From assembly GCA_040544425.1 (NCBI GenBank), contig JBEONO010000008.1, positions 124,001 to 188,000 of the forward strand: a stretch of DNA of 64,000 nt, given 5' to 3'. This document shows positions 9,498-18,314 of the stretch, in pieces. The number at the start of each line of letters is the position of its first letter. Position 1 is the stretch's first letter. The notes beneath the pieces were generated by a model, which saw only the letters and a program-made list of their open reading frames with translations, was not told the DNA's origin and made no database searches. The position numbers and the translations under genes are program-made. Source of the DNA: Solimicrobium sp040544425 (GTDB taxonomy: Bacteria > Pseudomonadota > Gammaproteobacteria > Burkholderiales > Burkholderiaceae_D).

Positions 9498-9611
9498 CGT
9501 CGTGTGAATCTGCGCAAACTTTCCTTCGGCGCGATTTGCGCCCACCAACCAACTACTGCGCTGGGAAAAAATCCCGGCATTACAGCGCTTGATGCCGGGA
9601 TTTTCCCCAGG

Positions 9612-10784
9612 CTACCTGGCCAAGCCATCGAGATTATCGAACCGGAACTCAAATCCCCACCCCCAATGATGGGCAGAATGAAGATCATCGCTGATGGCAA
9701 TATCAATATCGTTTTTGCCTGCCTGCAAAGGCAAATCGAAACCACCATTTTCTATTGACAACCGCCCCAATGGCGGCTTCCGGCCCGCTTCGGGATAGTA
9801 GAAATTTTTGTCGGCAAAAATCAGCTTCCCGTTAACAAAAATCCAGATTTGACGTGCCCAACCGAGAGCGACATGCTTTGTCTGTTTGCCGTTTGAATAA
9901 ACGGTAGCTCTCAGCCATGCCAGATCCGGATCGCCAACCGGGGTGCCAAAGCCGCGCCCAAGATTGACAAAACCTTTGCGCTCGGCACTGATCGCCTGCC
10001 GTGTCGTCCTGTCATAGTCTTTCGGCAAAGCTGAAATTTCCTGGCCGACGGATATTCTGCCAACTGGTCCTACCATCCACTCGCGCACATAATTCAAATC
10101 ATTGGCAATCGGATCGGGTACGGGGTCAGGAGCTAAACCTTCGGTCGCGTCCGGCGTGACTGACAGGTTCGCAAATTTCGCGTCGCCCCACAACTGAATT
10201 CCGCCCGACCTGGACTCGCTCTCGAGCCTGCCAACTCTCAGGGACGGCGTCGATTCACCATTCATGTAAACATTCATGCGCTGGCCTGATATCACCAGTT
10301 TGACGTGATTCCAACCGCTTGCATGCACCGGAGCGCTGGCCTGATATTCGGGGTAGACATCCCACTGCGCGTTGCCACGACTAACCGGGGCGTACTGGAT
10401 ACACTCGACCGAGCCTGGGCAGCCGGCGTCGGTTCGAAGATAAAAATTCTCCGCGACATACTGGTCTTGTTGGTGAAACCAGATACCGGCAATCCCTTCG
10501 TTATCCGCTTCTTCCATGACATCGTATTCAATTGTGCCATTTTGAAACAGATGATCCTTCAGTATGGCGCCGCCCTTTTTTACCTTCATCACTCCCTGAG
10601 CAATTCCAGCTTGCTCGGAAAACGTCAGTTCTCCGTTGGCTTGCCAGTTAGCTGGTTTCATTGCGATATTCTCAAGCTTGCCCGTTTCCCCGGACAGCGC
10701 TGCGAACGGCATCGCCAACATTGCAAAGAAGCTGCAGCCGCAAGCCCACTGCCTGCTGCGTAGCGAAAAGTCCTGTCGAAACAT
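9612..10784 (-). CDS. Secreted LamG/concanavalin-like domain protein
   Basis: A 390-residue exported protein: signal peptide to about residue 33 (ends AMPFAALSGE), then a concanavalin A-like beta-sandwich region (about 45-210) with FQNGTIEYDVM, GIAGIWFHQQDQ, WNHVKLVISGQRMNVYMNG and GGIQLWGDAKFANLSV, as in family-16-type or DUF1080-like lectin domains. A second domain (about 230-390) has IWIFVNGKLIFADKNFYYP and HHWGWGFEFRFDN, resembling a carbohydrate-binding module. No catalytic residues can be assigned, so a lectin-like or glycan-binding role is more likely than hydrolysis. AGAAAGGAAA upstream supports the ATG. It is divergent from a LytS/LytTR pair that may regulate it. Confidence 0.6.
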   Translation of the reverse strand: MFRQDFSLRSRQWACGCSFFAMLAMPFAALSGETGKLENIAMKPANWQANGELTFSEQAGIAQGVMKVKKGGAILKDHLFQNGTIEYDVMEEADNEGIAGIWFHQQDQYVAENFYLRTDAGCPGSVECIQYAPVSRGNAQWDVYPEYQASAPVHASGWNHVKLVISGQRMNVYMNGESTPSLRVGRLESESRSGGIQLWGDAKFANLSVTPDATEGLAPDPVPDPIANDLNYVREWMVGPVGRISVGQEISALPKDYDRTTRQAISAERKGFVNLGRGFGTPVGDPDLAWLRATVYSNGKQTKHVALGWARQIWIFVNGKLIFADKNFYYPEAGRKPPLGRLSIENGGFDLPLQAGKNDIDIAISDDLHSAHHWGWGFEFRFDNLDGLAR

Positions 10785-11085
10785 AATGAATTTCCTTTCT
10801 GATGAGATTGTTATCAGCCAGTATTATTAACCGGCTCCACCAGCGGGCATAATAAATGATACCAGGCGGTTTTACGGCAAGTTAAAGCGGATCAACAGAA
10901 ATACGAAACGGATTGATGCCTCATTTGGAAGAGTCCGGCGGCACGAATTCAATGAGCAATTGCATCGATTCTCATTGAGCGCGTTCGCGATTGTGCGTAA
11001 AATTGGCGCCGCCCCATGTACACACCCAACCATCCACAGTCGATATTTTTCGTCTGCATCCACCAAATTACGATTGCAAAAAGAT
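10785..11085. other. Intergenic region between divergent genes
   Basis: About 300 bp between the secreted protein gene (minus) and the sensor kinase gene (plus). It must hold both promoters. I see no convincing -35/-10 pair, palindrome or repeat. An in-frame upstream start for the kinase (ATG 10960) exists here, but the extra 42 residues look non-coding. Confidence 0.5.
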
Positions 11086-12189
11086 ATGATCCACAAAGTA
11101 GACTTGGCACAAAGCAGCTTGGGTCAGGGATGGTCTCGATTGTTCCTGGCGATTATATTTTGGACGGTAATCGGCACCATTTTTGCGCTACCGCATCTGT
11201 CTCCCGAGGCAAATTTCCGGATCGAATTGGCTAACTCCTTGTCGCAGTGGTGGTCGTGGGGCCTGCTCACCCCATGCATCTTCGCTGTTGAAAAACGCCT
11301 GTCCGCGTCAGGAATGACACTCTGGTTGAAATTAATCGGACATTGCGTACTTGGTTCTTTTATCTTGCTACTAAACATATTCGTATCCGCTCTCCTTTCT
11401 GCAGCGATGCAGCTTGCACCTTGGTCAAGGCTAACCGACGGCACCCTTTTGCCAGATGCATTGCACGGCATCCTCTGGAGCATATTAATCTACTGCCTGA
11501 TCCTCGGTGTCTGGTCAGCACATCAAAATCATCAGCGCTTCGTTGCTGCGCAACTGGATATTGGACGTCTTGAACGTAACTTCGCTGAGGCGAGATTGAA
11601 CTTTTTGAGGATGCAGCTTGACCCGCATTTTCTTTTTAATGCCTTGAATACGATTTCTGCGCAGGTCAGCGCCGACCCTAAGCTGGCACGGAAGATGATC
11701 GAGCATTTAGGTGATTTGTTGCGCCTGTCTCTGGAGCCGGAAACGCGGCAGCAAATCCCCTTATCGGGAGAATTAAAGTTCCTGGACCATTATTTATCGA
11801 TCCAGAAAATCCGATTTGGCGAACGCCTGAGCGTTTCAATCGATATCGCCCAGGACGTCCGCCAAGCCGCTGTCCCGAGCATGATCATCCAACCACTGGT
11901 TGAGAATGCCATCAGGCATGGCCTGTCGTCGCGCGCCCTGGGCGGTACGATTTTGATCAATGCATATCGGGAGCAGGAATGGCTGATTATCCGTATCCGG
12001 GACGATGGCGTTGGGTTGCCGGAAAACTGGATCTTTGAACAGCATGCCCGCCTCGGCCTGTCCTTAACGCGCGAACGGATTGAAGGACTGCATCCAGCCG
12101 GCTCATCACGGTTTTCCATTAGCAACCACAGTGCAGGCGGAGTTGAAGTAACTTTGGCTATGCCTTTTATTACTGCCGACAATTTATGA
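11086..12189 (+). CDS. LytS/YehU-type sensor histidine kinase
   Basis: A 367-residue membrane kinase of the His_kinase (PF06580) class. Four hydrophobic helices (about 20-40, 50-70, 85-110, 125-145) are followed by a short linker and LRMQLDPHFLFNALNTI with the phospho-acceptor His181 typical of this family, then a HATPase domain with QPLVENAIRHGL, RDDGVGLP and GLSLTRERI. I chose ATG 11086 over 10960 because the first 42 residues of the longer frame resemble no domain. The stop overlaps the start of the LytTR regulator (ATGA), so they form one signalling unit. The signal is unknown. Confidence 0.9.
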   Translation: MIHKVDLAQSSLGQGWSRLFLAIIFWTVIGTIFALPHLSPEANFRIELANSLSQWWSWGLLTPCIFAVEKRLSASGMTLWLKLIGHCVLGSFILLLNIFVSALLSAAMQLAPWSRLTDGTLLPDALHGILWSILIYCLILGVWSAHQNHQRFVAAQLDIGRLERNFAEARLNFLRMQLDPHFLFNALNTISAQVSADPKLARKMIEHLGDLLRLSLEPETRQQIPLSGELKFLDHYLSIQKIRFGERLSVSIDIAQDVRQAAVPSMIIQPLVENAIRHGLSSRALGGTILINAYREQEWLIIRIRDDGVGLPENWIFEQHARLGLSLTRERIEGLHPAGSSRFSISNHSAGGVEVTLAMPFITADNL

Positions 12190-12962
12190 TCAACCACTTT
12201 GCATTGACCGTTCTGGTCGTTGACGATGAAGCGCCGGCCCGACAACGTTTGACCGACCTGCTGAAACAGGACGCAGGAGTGGCGACGATACTCGAATCGT
12301 CAAATGGCCGCGACGCATTGGAACTGATTCGTGCTCACTCGCCGGACCTGGTTTTTTTGGACGTCAACATGCCTGAAGTCAGCGGACCGGAATTAATCAG
12401 CCTGATTGGCGTTAAGCAGATGCCACTTACCGTGTTTGTTACTGCCTATGACCAGTTTGCCATCGGTGCATTTGAATCGAATGCACTGGACTATCTGTTA
12501 AAACCATTTGGCGACGACCGCTTCATAGCGACCATGGAGCGCGCACGAACCAGGCTGACCAGCCTGGACAGACAGGATTTTGAGCGTCGATTGATTGCGC
12601 TCTACCCACCTGCCCCGCCAACTGCGTTAATTGAACGCTTGGTTGTCAAAATAAATGGACTGTCGAAAATCGTTCATGTAGCCGATGTCCATTGGTTCGA
12701 GGGTGCGGGAGTTTATGTCACACTTCACTGCATCAACAAGGACTTGCTGTATCGCGGAGCGTTGGGCGAATTGGCATCACAATTAAATCCATTGCAATTT
12801 GTGCGCATTCATCGTTCCATCATCGTCAACATCGATAGCATCGATTATCTGGAAGGCTTGTCGCATGGGGAGTTTGAGGCCGTGTTGAAGAATGGTGATC
12901 GGCTGCGTGTCAGTCGCACTTACCGGCCACTTCTTGAAAAACGGCTCGGCCAATCACTTTGA
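12186..12962 (+). CDS. LytTR-family response regulator
   Basis: A 258-residue partner of the upstream kinase. Receiver domain (1-125): DDE at 13-15, phospho-acceptor Asp59 in LVFLDVNMPEVSG, and Lys in LLKPFGDDRF. The LytTR DNA-binding domain (about 150-255) shows VHWFEGAGVYVTLHC, FVRIHRSIIVNIDSIDYLEG and LRVSRTYRPLLEKRL. LytTR proteins bind pairs of short direct repeats and commonly regulate surface or exported products; the divergent secreted protein at 9612-10784 is a natural candidate target. A four-base overlap with the kinase shows coupling. Confidence 0.93.
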   Translation: MINHFALTVLVVDDEAPARQRLTDLLKQDAGVATILESSNGRDALELIRAHSPDLVFLDVNMPEVSGPELISLIGVKQMPLTVFVTAYDQFAIGAFESNALDYLLKPFGDDRFIATMERARTRLTSLDRQDFERRLIALYPPAPPTALIERLVVKINGLSKIVHVADVHWFEGAGVYVTLHCINKDLLYRGALGELASQLNPLQFVRIHRSIIVNIDSIDYLEGLSHGEFEAVLKNGDRLRVSRTYRPLLEKRLGQSL

Positions 12963-13018
12963 TTTCGGCATTACCTGCCCAGTCCCGACACATGGCAAAG
13001 CTTCAGAATTTGAAGAGC

Positions 13019-13213
13019 TTAGTTCTTTTCTGTTGAACAGCTGCTGATGCCAAACGGGAAATAAGCGGGACAAAACCGGAATACGCCGGTCGCCAGTGGA
13101 ACCAGACCTATCCACCCCCACATACCAATCATGCCGGCCATCGTCGCCAGCAACAAACCTGATCCAACTATGATGCGGATTGCTCTATCAATTGTTCCAA
13201 CATTCGGTTTCAT
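13019..13213 (-). CDS. DUF2892 (YgaP-TM-like) inner-membrane protein
   Basis: A 64-residue protein starting MKPNVGTIDRAIRIIVG with ribosome site AAGGGGA. Two hydrophobic stretches (about 13-30 and 33-48) and an ending FRFCPAYFPFGISSCS are typical of DUF2892, the membrane part of rhodanese proteins such as YgaP. Such proteins are linked to sulfur handling, and two cysteines (in FCPAY and SSCS) are present. It follows an ArsR regulator on the same strand by 31 bp and is divergent from an export operon carrying another DUF2892 gene. A longer upstream reading frame is an artefact overlapping the regulator. Confidence 0.8.
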   Translation of the reverse strand: MKPNVGTIDRAIRIIVGSGLLLATMAGMIGMWGWIGLVPLATGVFRFCPAYFPFGISSCSTEKN

Positions 13214-13244
13214 GATTAATTCCCCTTCTTTGAATTGAATGGAG

Positions 13245-13601
13245 CTATCGCTTCTTTGCCAACTTCGCAGTTTGGGCAAAAGCCTTCTGTGTAATAGCCT
13301 TCTGTTCAAGCTGCCGCAAGATACTCCCGCACACCAGATCACATAACGTGTAGACCGATTCATCGGCGATACGATAAAAAACGCTGGTTCCTCTGCTGTC
13401 TTTCGCAACCAGTTCATGCTTGGCGAGGATAGCCAGGTGGCGCGAAATATTGGCCGACGTGTAACCACACAGTTCAGCCAACTCCCCGACGCTTCTTTCC
13501 TTATCCCGTAACAGACTCAGTATATGCAGGCGTGTCGGTTCCGATAACGCCGTGAAATACGCGGCAACCTCCTGCAACGCGTCGATTGTTAAACCTTCCA
13601 T
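13245..13601 (-). CDS. ArsR-family transcriptional regulator
   Basis: A 118-residue winged-helix regulator: AAYFTALSEPTRLHILSLL (helices 1-2), VGELAELCGYTSANISRHL (recognition helix), LVAKDSRGTSVFYRI (wing). Three cysteines (ELCGYT in helix 3; LCDLVC near the C-terminus) could sense thiols, sulfide or a soft metal. It is a different subgroup from the second ArsR protein at 21031. The gene leads a two-gene unit with a DUF2892 protein and is divergent from the RND operon, whose promoter it probably represses together with its own. Confidence 0.92.
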   Translation of the reverse strand: MEGLTIDALQEVAAYFTALSEPTRLHILSLLRDKERSVGELAELCGYTSANISRHLAILAKHELVAKDSRGTSVFYRIADESVYTLCDLVCGSILRQLEQKAITQKAFAQTAKLAKKR

Positions 13602-13662
13602 ACATTCTCACCCCAAAAATCATACGAGTTTTGATTGTGAACAAAGTCTTGGTGCTTGTCTA

Positions 13663-13698
13663 CATATATAATTATTTACGTACTTGCATATTTAATTA
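13663..13698. promoter_or_regulatory. Candidate ArsR operator repeats
   Basis: In the AT-rich divergent promoter, CATATATAATTA (13663-13674) and CATATTTAATTA (13687-13698) match at 11 of 12 bases, 24 bp apart. The second lies inside an inverted arrangement TACTT...AAGTA. AT-rich dyads of this kind are typical ArsR-family operators. Which of the two ArsR proteins binds cannot be told from sequence. Confidence 0.4.
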
Positions 13699-13767
13699 AG
13701 TAGTTACACAATTCCGCTAAATGTTTTACGACGCAAAGAAATTTTTAAATTGTTCAGGGGAATCGGA

Positions 13768-14835
13768 ATGGTAAGTACTTCTCGTTTGGGCGCTGCCCTT
13801 GTCACTACCCTGATATTTAGCGGTATGGTACATAGCGGTCTGGTACAGGTAGCAGAAGCAGCGCAGGCCGAGCTGGCAACTGTCACCGTGCAGCCCAGCG
13901 AGGCGGCCAATAGTTACGGATACGATGCGGTCGTTGAGGCGGTGCGACAGACAGTGGTTGCGGCGCAAGTCTCTGGTGCCGTCGTTGAGCTTCCTGTCAA
14001 GGTCGGTGATACAGTCAAGCCTGGGCAGGTACTGGCGCGCATCGATGCCCGCTCTGCAACACAGGGAAACCTGGCCAGTCAGGCGCAGGCGCAGGCGGCC
14101 CGCTCTGCCTTGGATCTGGCTACGAAGGATGTACAGAGGCAGCGGCATTTATTTGAAAAGCAGTACATCAGTCAGTCCGCGATGGAACGCGCCGAAGCGC
14201 AGTACCGTGCTACATCGGAACAATTCAAAGCGCAAATTGCGCAAGCCAGTATCACAACCATCCAATCCGATTTCTTTACACTCAGAGCGCCTTACGCCGG
14301 CGTTATTGCCGAGCTGCCGATTGCACTCGGTGACATGGCGATGCCAGGCAAACCAATGGTGACGATCTATGATCCGGCAGCCCTGCGCATCACGGCAGCG
14401 ATTCCGCAAACTGCGATCGGCAACTATCTGCCCAGTCAGGCGGTACGGGTCGAGTTTCCGGCCTTGCCAAAAGACCGGCAGTGGCTGTCTGTGGCCCAGT
14501 TACAGATATTGCCGACTATCGACGTCGGCACGCATTCCGTGCAGGTTCGTGCCAATTTACCCGCGGGACTGAACGGCTTGGTGCCCGGCATGTTTGCCCG
14601 GGTCTGGCTGCCGTTGCAGAACGGATCTGGTCAACATTTTTTCGTGCCAGGCAATGCGGTGGTACGCCGCGCCGAAATGACAGGACTGTATGTCTTGGAT
14701 AGCAACAGGCATCCGGTTCTGCGCCAGGTGCGGCTCGGTAAAGTGCAAGGCAGCATGATTGAGGTGTTGACCGGCATCAGCAAAGGTGATCAGGTGGCGC
14801 TTGATCCGGCAGCCGCCGTGAAGGAAGTGCAATGA
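13768..14835 (+). CDS. RND efflux periplasmic adaptor (membrane fusion protein)
   Basis: A 355-residue HlyD/AcrA-type adaptor bridging the RND pump and the outer-membrane channel. ATG 13768 has a good ribosome site (AGGGGAATCGGA); an upstream TTG at 13750 is less likely. N-terminal signal peptide ending about VAEAAQA, no lipobox, then a barrel-sandwich hybrid lipoyl half-motif GAVVELPVKVGDTVKPGQVLA, a short helical hairpin with SAMERAEAQ, RAPYAGVIAELPIALGD, and a beta-barrel/membrane-proximal domain. The short hairpin and small size place it among the metal- or small-molecule-type adaptors. Its stop overlaps the pump gene start. Confidence 0.93.
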   Translation: MVSTSRLGAALVTTLIFSGMVHSGLVQVAEAAQAELATVTVQPSEAANSYGYDAVVEAVRQTVVAAQVSGAVVELPVKVGDTVKPGQVLARIDARSATQGNLASQAQAQAARSALDLATKDVQRQRHLFEKQYISQSAMERAEAQYRATSEQFKAQIAQASITTIQSDFFTLRAPYAGVIAELPIALGDMAMPGKPMVTIYDPAALRITAAIPQTAIGNYLPSQAVRVEFPALPKDRQWLSVAQLQILPTIDVGTHSVQVRANLPAGLNGLVPGMFARVWLPLQNGSGQHFFVPGNAVVRRAEMTGLYVLDSNRHPVLRQVRLGKVQGSMIEVLTGISKGDQVALDPAAAVKEVQ

Positions 14836-17800
14836 CATCCGGACTGGGTATTTCTGGTCGCATCGCGGCATTTTTTCAGACTGCGCGCATTACGCCACTG
14901 CTGGCCCTGCTGGCGTTGCTGCTGGGCGTATTTGCAGTTCTGGTCACACCGCGTGAAGAAGAACCGCAGATTAATGTGACCATGGCCAATGTGCTGATCC
15001 CTTTTCCGGGCGCCTCGGCAATTGACGTTGAACAGATGGTTGCCTCCCCTGCCGAGCAGGTGCTGGCCCAGATCGCCGGCGTCGAACACGTGGCATCGGT
15101 TTCCCGCCCTGGCATGGCCGTCATGACGGTGCAGTTCAAGGTCGGCGTTCCAAGGACGGAAGCCTTGGTGCGCCTGTATGACACAGTCAATTCCAATGCA
15201 GACTGGCTGCCGAAAAACCTCGGTGTGCTCGCGCCTTTGGTCAAACCCAAAGGGATTGATGACGTTCCTGTCGTCAGTCTGACTTTGTACAGTAAAAATA
15301 ATGGCACCGGTGCTTTTGATCTGGAACGGGTTGCGCACAGCATCGAAACCGACCTCAAACGCGTATCCGGCGTCAGGGAAGTGACAACGACAGGCGGACC
15401 AGGCCGGGCAATTCTGGTTGAACTTGATCCGGCACGCATGCTGGGTTCGGGCGTAACAGTCGCGGATATGCGCAATGCGCTGCAGTCTGCCAACGCTGCG
15501 CTGCCGGGCGGCGAACTGCTGTCTGGCAACCGATCGGTGCTGATTGAAACCGGACCGTTTCTTCAGGATGTGCGCGACGTGGCTGCACTGGTGGTCGCCG
15601 TACACGATGGAAAACCTGTCTATATGCAGGATGTGGCTGCCGTGACGGAAGGACCGTTACCTGCGCTGCGTTATGTCTGGCATGGCGTTGGCGGCAAAGC
15701 TGGCGGTGAATATCCGGCTGTCACCATCGCGATCACCAAGAAGCCGGGCGAGAACGCCATTGACGTTGCCAATGCCTTGCTGCGTCGCGTCGACGAACTG
15801 AAAAATACCGTCATTCCCGCTGACGTGATCGTGGCTGAAACCAGAAATTACGGCACTACCGCCAATGACAAGGCGCAGAAACTGATCCAAAAGCTCCTGT
15901 TCGCGACGCTGTCCGTAGTGGTCCTGGTATTTCTTGCGCTGGGCCTGCGCGAAGCCGCCATTGTTGGTACCGCCGTCATCCTGACCCTGACGGTGACCCT
16001 GTTCGCATCCTGGGCGTGGGGCTTTACCCTGAATCGGGTTTCCCTGTTTGCCCTGATATTTTCTATCGGGATTCTGGTCGATGATGCCATCGTGGTGGTG
16101 GAAAATATCCACCGTCATCAACGCGCCCATCCGGGCAAATCGCTGAAAGATATTATTTCCGGTGCAGTCGATGAGGTCGGTGGCCCGACCATACTGGCAA
16201 CGCTGACTGTCATCGCGGCGTTACTGCCGATGGCGTTTGTCTCCGGCCTGATGGGCCCCTACATGAGCCCGATCCCGATCAACGCCAGCATGGGAATGAT
16301 TCTGTCGCTCGCCATCGCTTTTGCCGTAACACCCTGGCTGGCCCGGATCTGGATGAAAGAAGCGCACGCCAGCAGTACCGAAGCCAAACCACACGGTCTG
16401 GCCGGGTTCCTGGCGCCACGGTTCGAACAGCTGTTTCGCCCGTTCCTGAGTGAACAACAGGGCAAACGCAATCGACGCCTGTTGGGAATTGGCGTTGCAG
16501 GCCTGATCGCCCTCTCCGTGTTACTGCCTGCAACGGGCCTGGTGTTACTGAAAATGCTGCCGTTTGATAATAAATCAGAGTTCCAGATTCTGGTTGATAT
16601 GCCCGCCGGAACGCCCGTCGAAGAAACAGCCGCCGTGCTGCATGCCCTGGGCAGTTATTTAAAATTACAGCCGGAAGTCACGACTTACCAGGCTTACGCC
16701 GGCACTGCTGCACCAATCAACTTCAATGGTCTGGTGCGCCAATACTATCTGCGCGCCGGTGGCGAGGTTGGCGATATTCAGGTGAATCTGGTCGACAAAC
16801 ATCATCGCGATGAACAAAGCCACGCCATTGCCACGCGCATGCGCCCAGCGCTGCAAAAAATCGGCCAGCAGTTCGGTGCAAATATAAAAATCGTTGAAGT
16901 ACCTCCGGGTCCACCGGTACTGGCACCGATTGTGGCCGAGATCTATGGACCCGAGGCACAGGGACGCCAACAGGTTGCCAAAGCAGTCCGCGCTGTATTC
17001 AGCAAGACGTCCGGGGTCGTCGATATCGACGACAGCAGCATCGCCGCAGCGCCCAGAAAACTATTGTTGGTTGACCGGCGCAAAGCGGCGCTGCTGGGCG
17101 CAACCCAGCAGGATATTGTGTCGACACTGCACGCCGGTCTGAACGGCGAAGCAGCCACGTATATACATGACGGGAGCAAATATCCTGCGCCAGCCGTCCT
17201 GCAACTGCCTGCCGAACGGCAGGGAGATCTGGACGGGTTGTTGCAGCTGTCGGTCAGAACCAGCAGCGGAAAGCTTGTACCGATCCGCGAGCTGGTGACG
17301 ATCAGTGACACGCTGCGCGAACAGCCGATTTACCACAAGGACCTGCTGGCAGTAAATTATGTTGTCGCGGATATGGCAGGAAAAATCGACAGTCCTTTGT
17401 ACGGCATGTTTGGCATGCGCAAAGCGATTAATGAGATTGCCACGCCGGGCGGCGGCAGGCTGACCGAATTTTTCATCCACCAACCCTCCGATCCATACCG
17501 AGCTTACGCAATCAAGTGGGATGGGGAATCTCAGATTACCTATGAAACATTCAGGGATATGGGTGCTGCCTACGGTGTCGGCTTGATTCTGATTTATTTG
17601 CTGGTGGTCGCCCAGTTCGGCTCTTATCTGACCCCGCTCATTATCATGGCGCCGATTCCTCTGACCATCATCGGCGTGATGCCGGGCCACGCTCTGCTGG
17701 GCGCGCAATATACCGCCACCAGCATGATCGGCATGATCGCGCTGGCCGGGATCATTGTGCGCAATTCGATTCTGCTGGTCGATTTCATCAACCTGCAGGT

Positions 17801-18059
17801 TCGTGCCGGTGTCGATCTGAAAGACGCTGTGGTGCATTCTGCGGTCACCCGTGCGCAACCAATCATGCTGACGGGCTTAGCCGCAATGCTGGGCGCATTC
17901 TTTATCCTGGACGATCCGATCTTCAACGGTCTGGCGATATCGCTGATCTTCGGCATCCTGGTATCAACCTTGCTCACCCTGCTGATCATTCCGCTGCTGT
18001 ATTACATCGCCTATCGCAACCGTATTAACTTTATTACTCATCAAGGAGAAACATCATGA
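14832..18059 (+). CDS. RND-family inner-membrane efflux permease
   Basis: A 1075-residue trimeric proton-driven pump of the AcrB/HAE-like superfamily. It has one N-terminal helix (LLALLALLLGVFAVL), a large periplasmic loop, helices 2-6, a second loop and helices 8-12, i.e. the expected internal duplication. The proton-relay acids are present in SIGILVDDAIVVVENIHRH. MIGMIALAGIIVRNSILLVDF and RAQPIMLTGLAAMLGAFFI occur in the C-terminal half. The substrate is unknown; neighbours (SQR-like flavoprotein, two DUF2892 proteins, ArsR regulators) suggest reactive sulfur species, thiols or a soft metal rather than drugs. It overlaps both flanking genes. Confidence 0.95.
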   Translation: MTSGLGISGRIAAFFQTARITPLLALLALLLGVFAVLVTPREEEPQINVTMANVLIPFPGASAIDVEQMVASPAEQVLAQIAGVEHVASVSRPGMAVMTVQFKVGVPRTEALVRLYDTVNSNADWLPKNLGVLAPLVKPKGIDDVPVVSLTLYSKNNGTGAFDLERVAHSIETDLKRVSGVREVTTTGGPGRAILVELDPARMLGSGVTVADMRNALQSANAALPGGELLSGNRSVLIETGPFLQDVRDVAALVVAVHDGKPVYMQDVAAVTEGPLPALRYVWHGVGGKAGGEYPAVTIAITKKPGENAIDVANALLRRVDELKNTVIPADVIVAETRNYGTTANDKAQKLIQKLLFATLSVVVLVFLALGLREAAIVGTAVILTLTVTLFASWAWGFTLNRVSLFALIFSIGILVDDAIVVVENIHRHQRAHPGKSLKDIISGAVDEVGGPTILATLTVIAALLPMAFVSGLMGPYMSPIPINASMGMILSLAIAFAVTPWLARIWMKEAHASSTEAKPHGLAGFLAPRFEQLFRPFLSEQQGKRNRRLLGIGVAGLIALSVLLPATGLVLLKMLPFDNKSEFQILVDMPAGTPVEETAAVLHALGSYLKLQPEVTTYQAYAGTAAPINFNGLVRQYYLRAGGEVGDIQVNLVDKHHRDEQSHAIATRMRPALQKIGQQFGANIKIVEVPPGPPVLAPIVAEIYGPEAQGRQQVAKAVRAVFSKTSGVVDIDDSSIAAAPRKLLLVDRRKAALLGATQQDIVSTLHAGLNGEAATYIHDGSKYPAPAVLQLPAERQGDLDGLLQLSVRTSSGKLVPIRELVTISDTLREQPIYHKDLLAVNYVVADMAGKIDSPLYGMFGMRKAINEIATPGGGRLTEFFIHQPSDPYRAYAIKWDGESQITYETFRDMGAAYGVGLILIYLLVVAQFGSYLTPLIIMAPIPLTIIGVMPGHALLGAQYTATSMIGMIALAGIIVRNSILLVDFINLQVRAGVDLKDAVVHSAVTRAQPIMLTGLAAMLGAFFILDDPIFNGLAISLIFGILVSTLLTLLIIPLLYYIAYRNRINFITHQGETS

Positions 18060-18265
18060 ACTCATGGCAACTTGTGCGCGTCATCGCGGGAACATTTATT
18101 CTGCTGTCGCTGGCATTCGGGATTCAAGGCAGTCCGCTGTTCATCAGCCAGTGGTGGCTGGCGTTTACGGCATTTGTCGGAATCAATTTATTGCAGAGCG
18201 GATTGACCAAATGGTGTCTGATGGAATCCATGGTCCGAAAACTGGGGTTCAAGGCGGGAAACTGA
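18056..18265 (+). CDS. DUF2892 inner-membrane protein
   Basis: A 69-residue protein with two hydrophobic helices (about 8-26 and 32-50), SLAFGIQGSPLFISQWWLAFTAFVG-type sequence and a C-terminal CLMESMVRKLGFK. DUF2892 proteins are small membrane partners of rhodanese and other sulfur-transfer systems. It starts within the stop of the RND pump gene (ATGA) after AAGGAGAAACATC, an excellent ribosome site, so it is translated with the pump. This is the second DUF2892 gene of the locus. Confidence 0.85.
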   Translation: MNSWQLVRVIAGTFILLSLAFGIQGSPLFISQWWLAFTAFVGINLLQSGLTKWCLMESMVRKLGFKAGN

Positions 18266-18314
18266 ATACGAGAGCCAGGAACCACCCGGACCACCACCCT
18301 ACTCTAAGAGAATC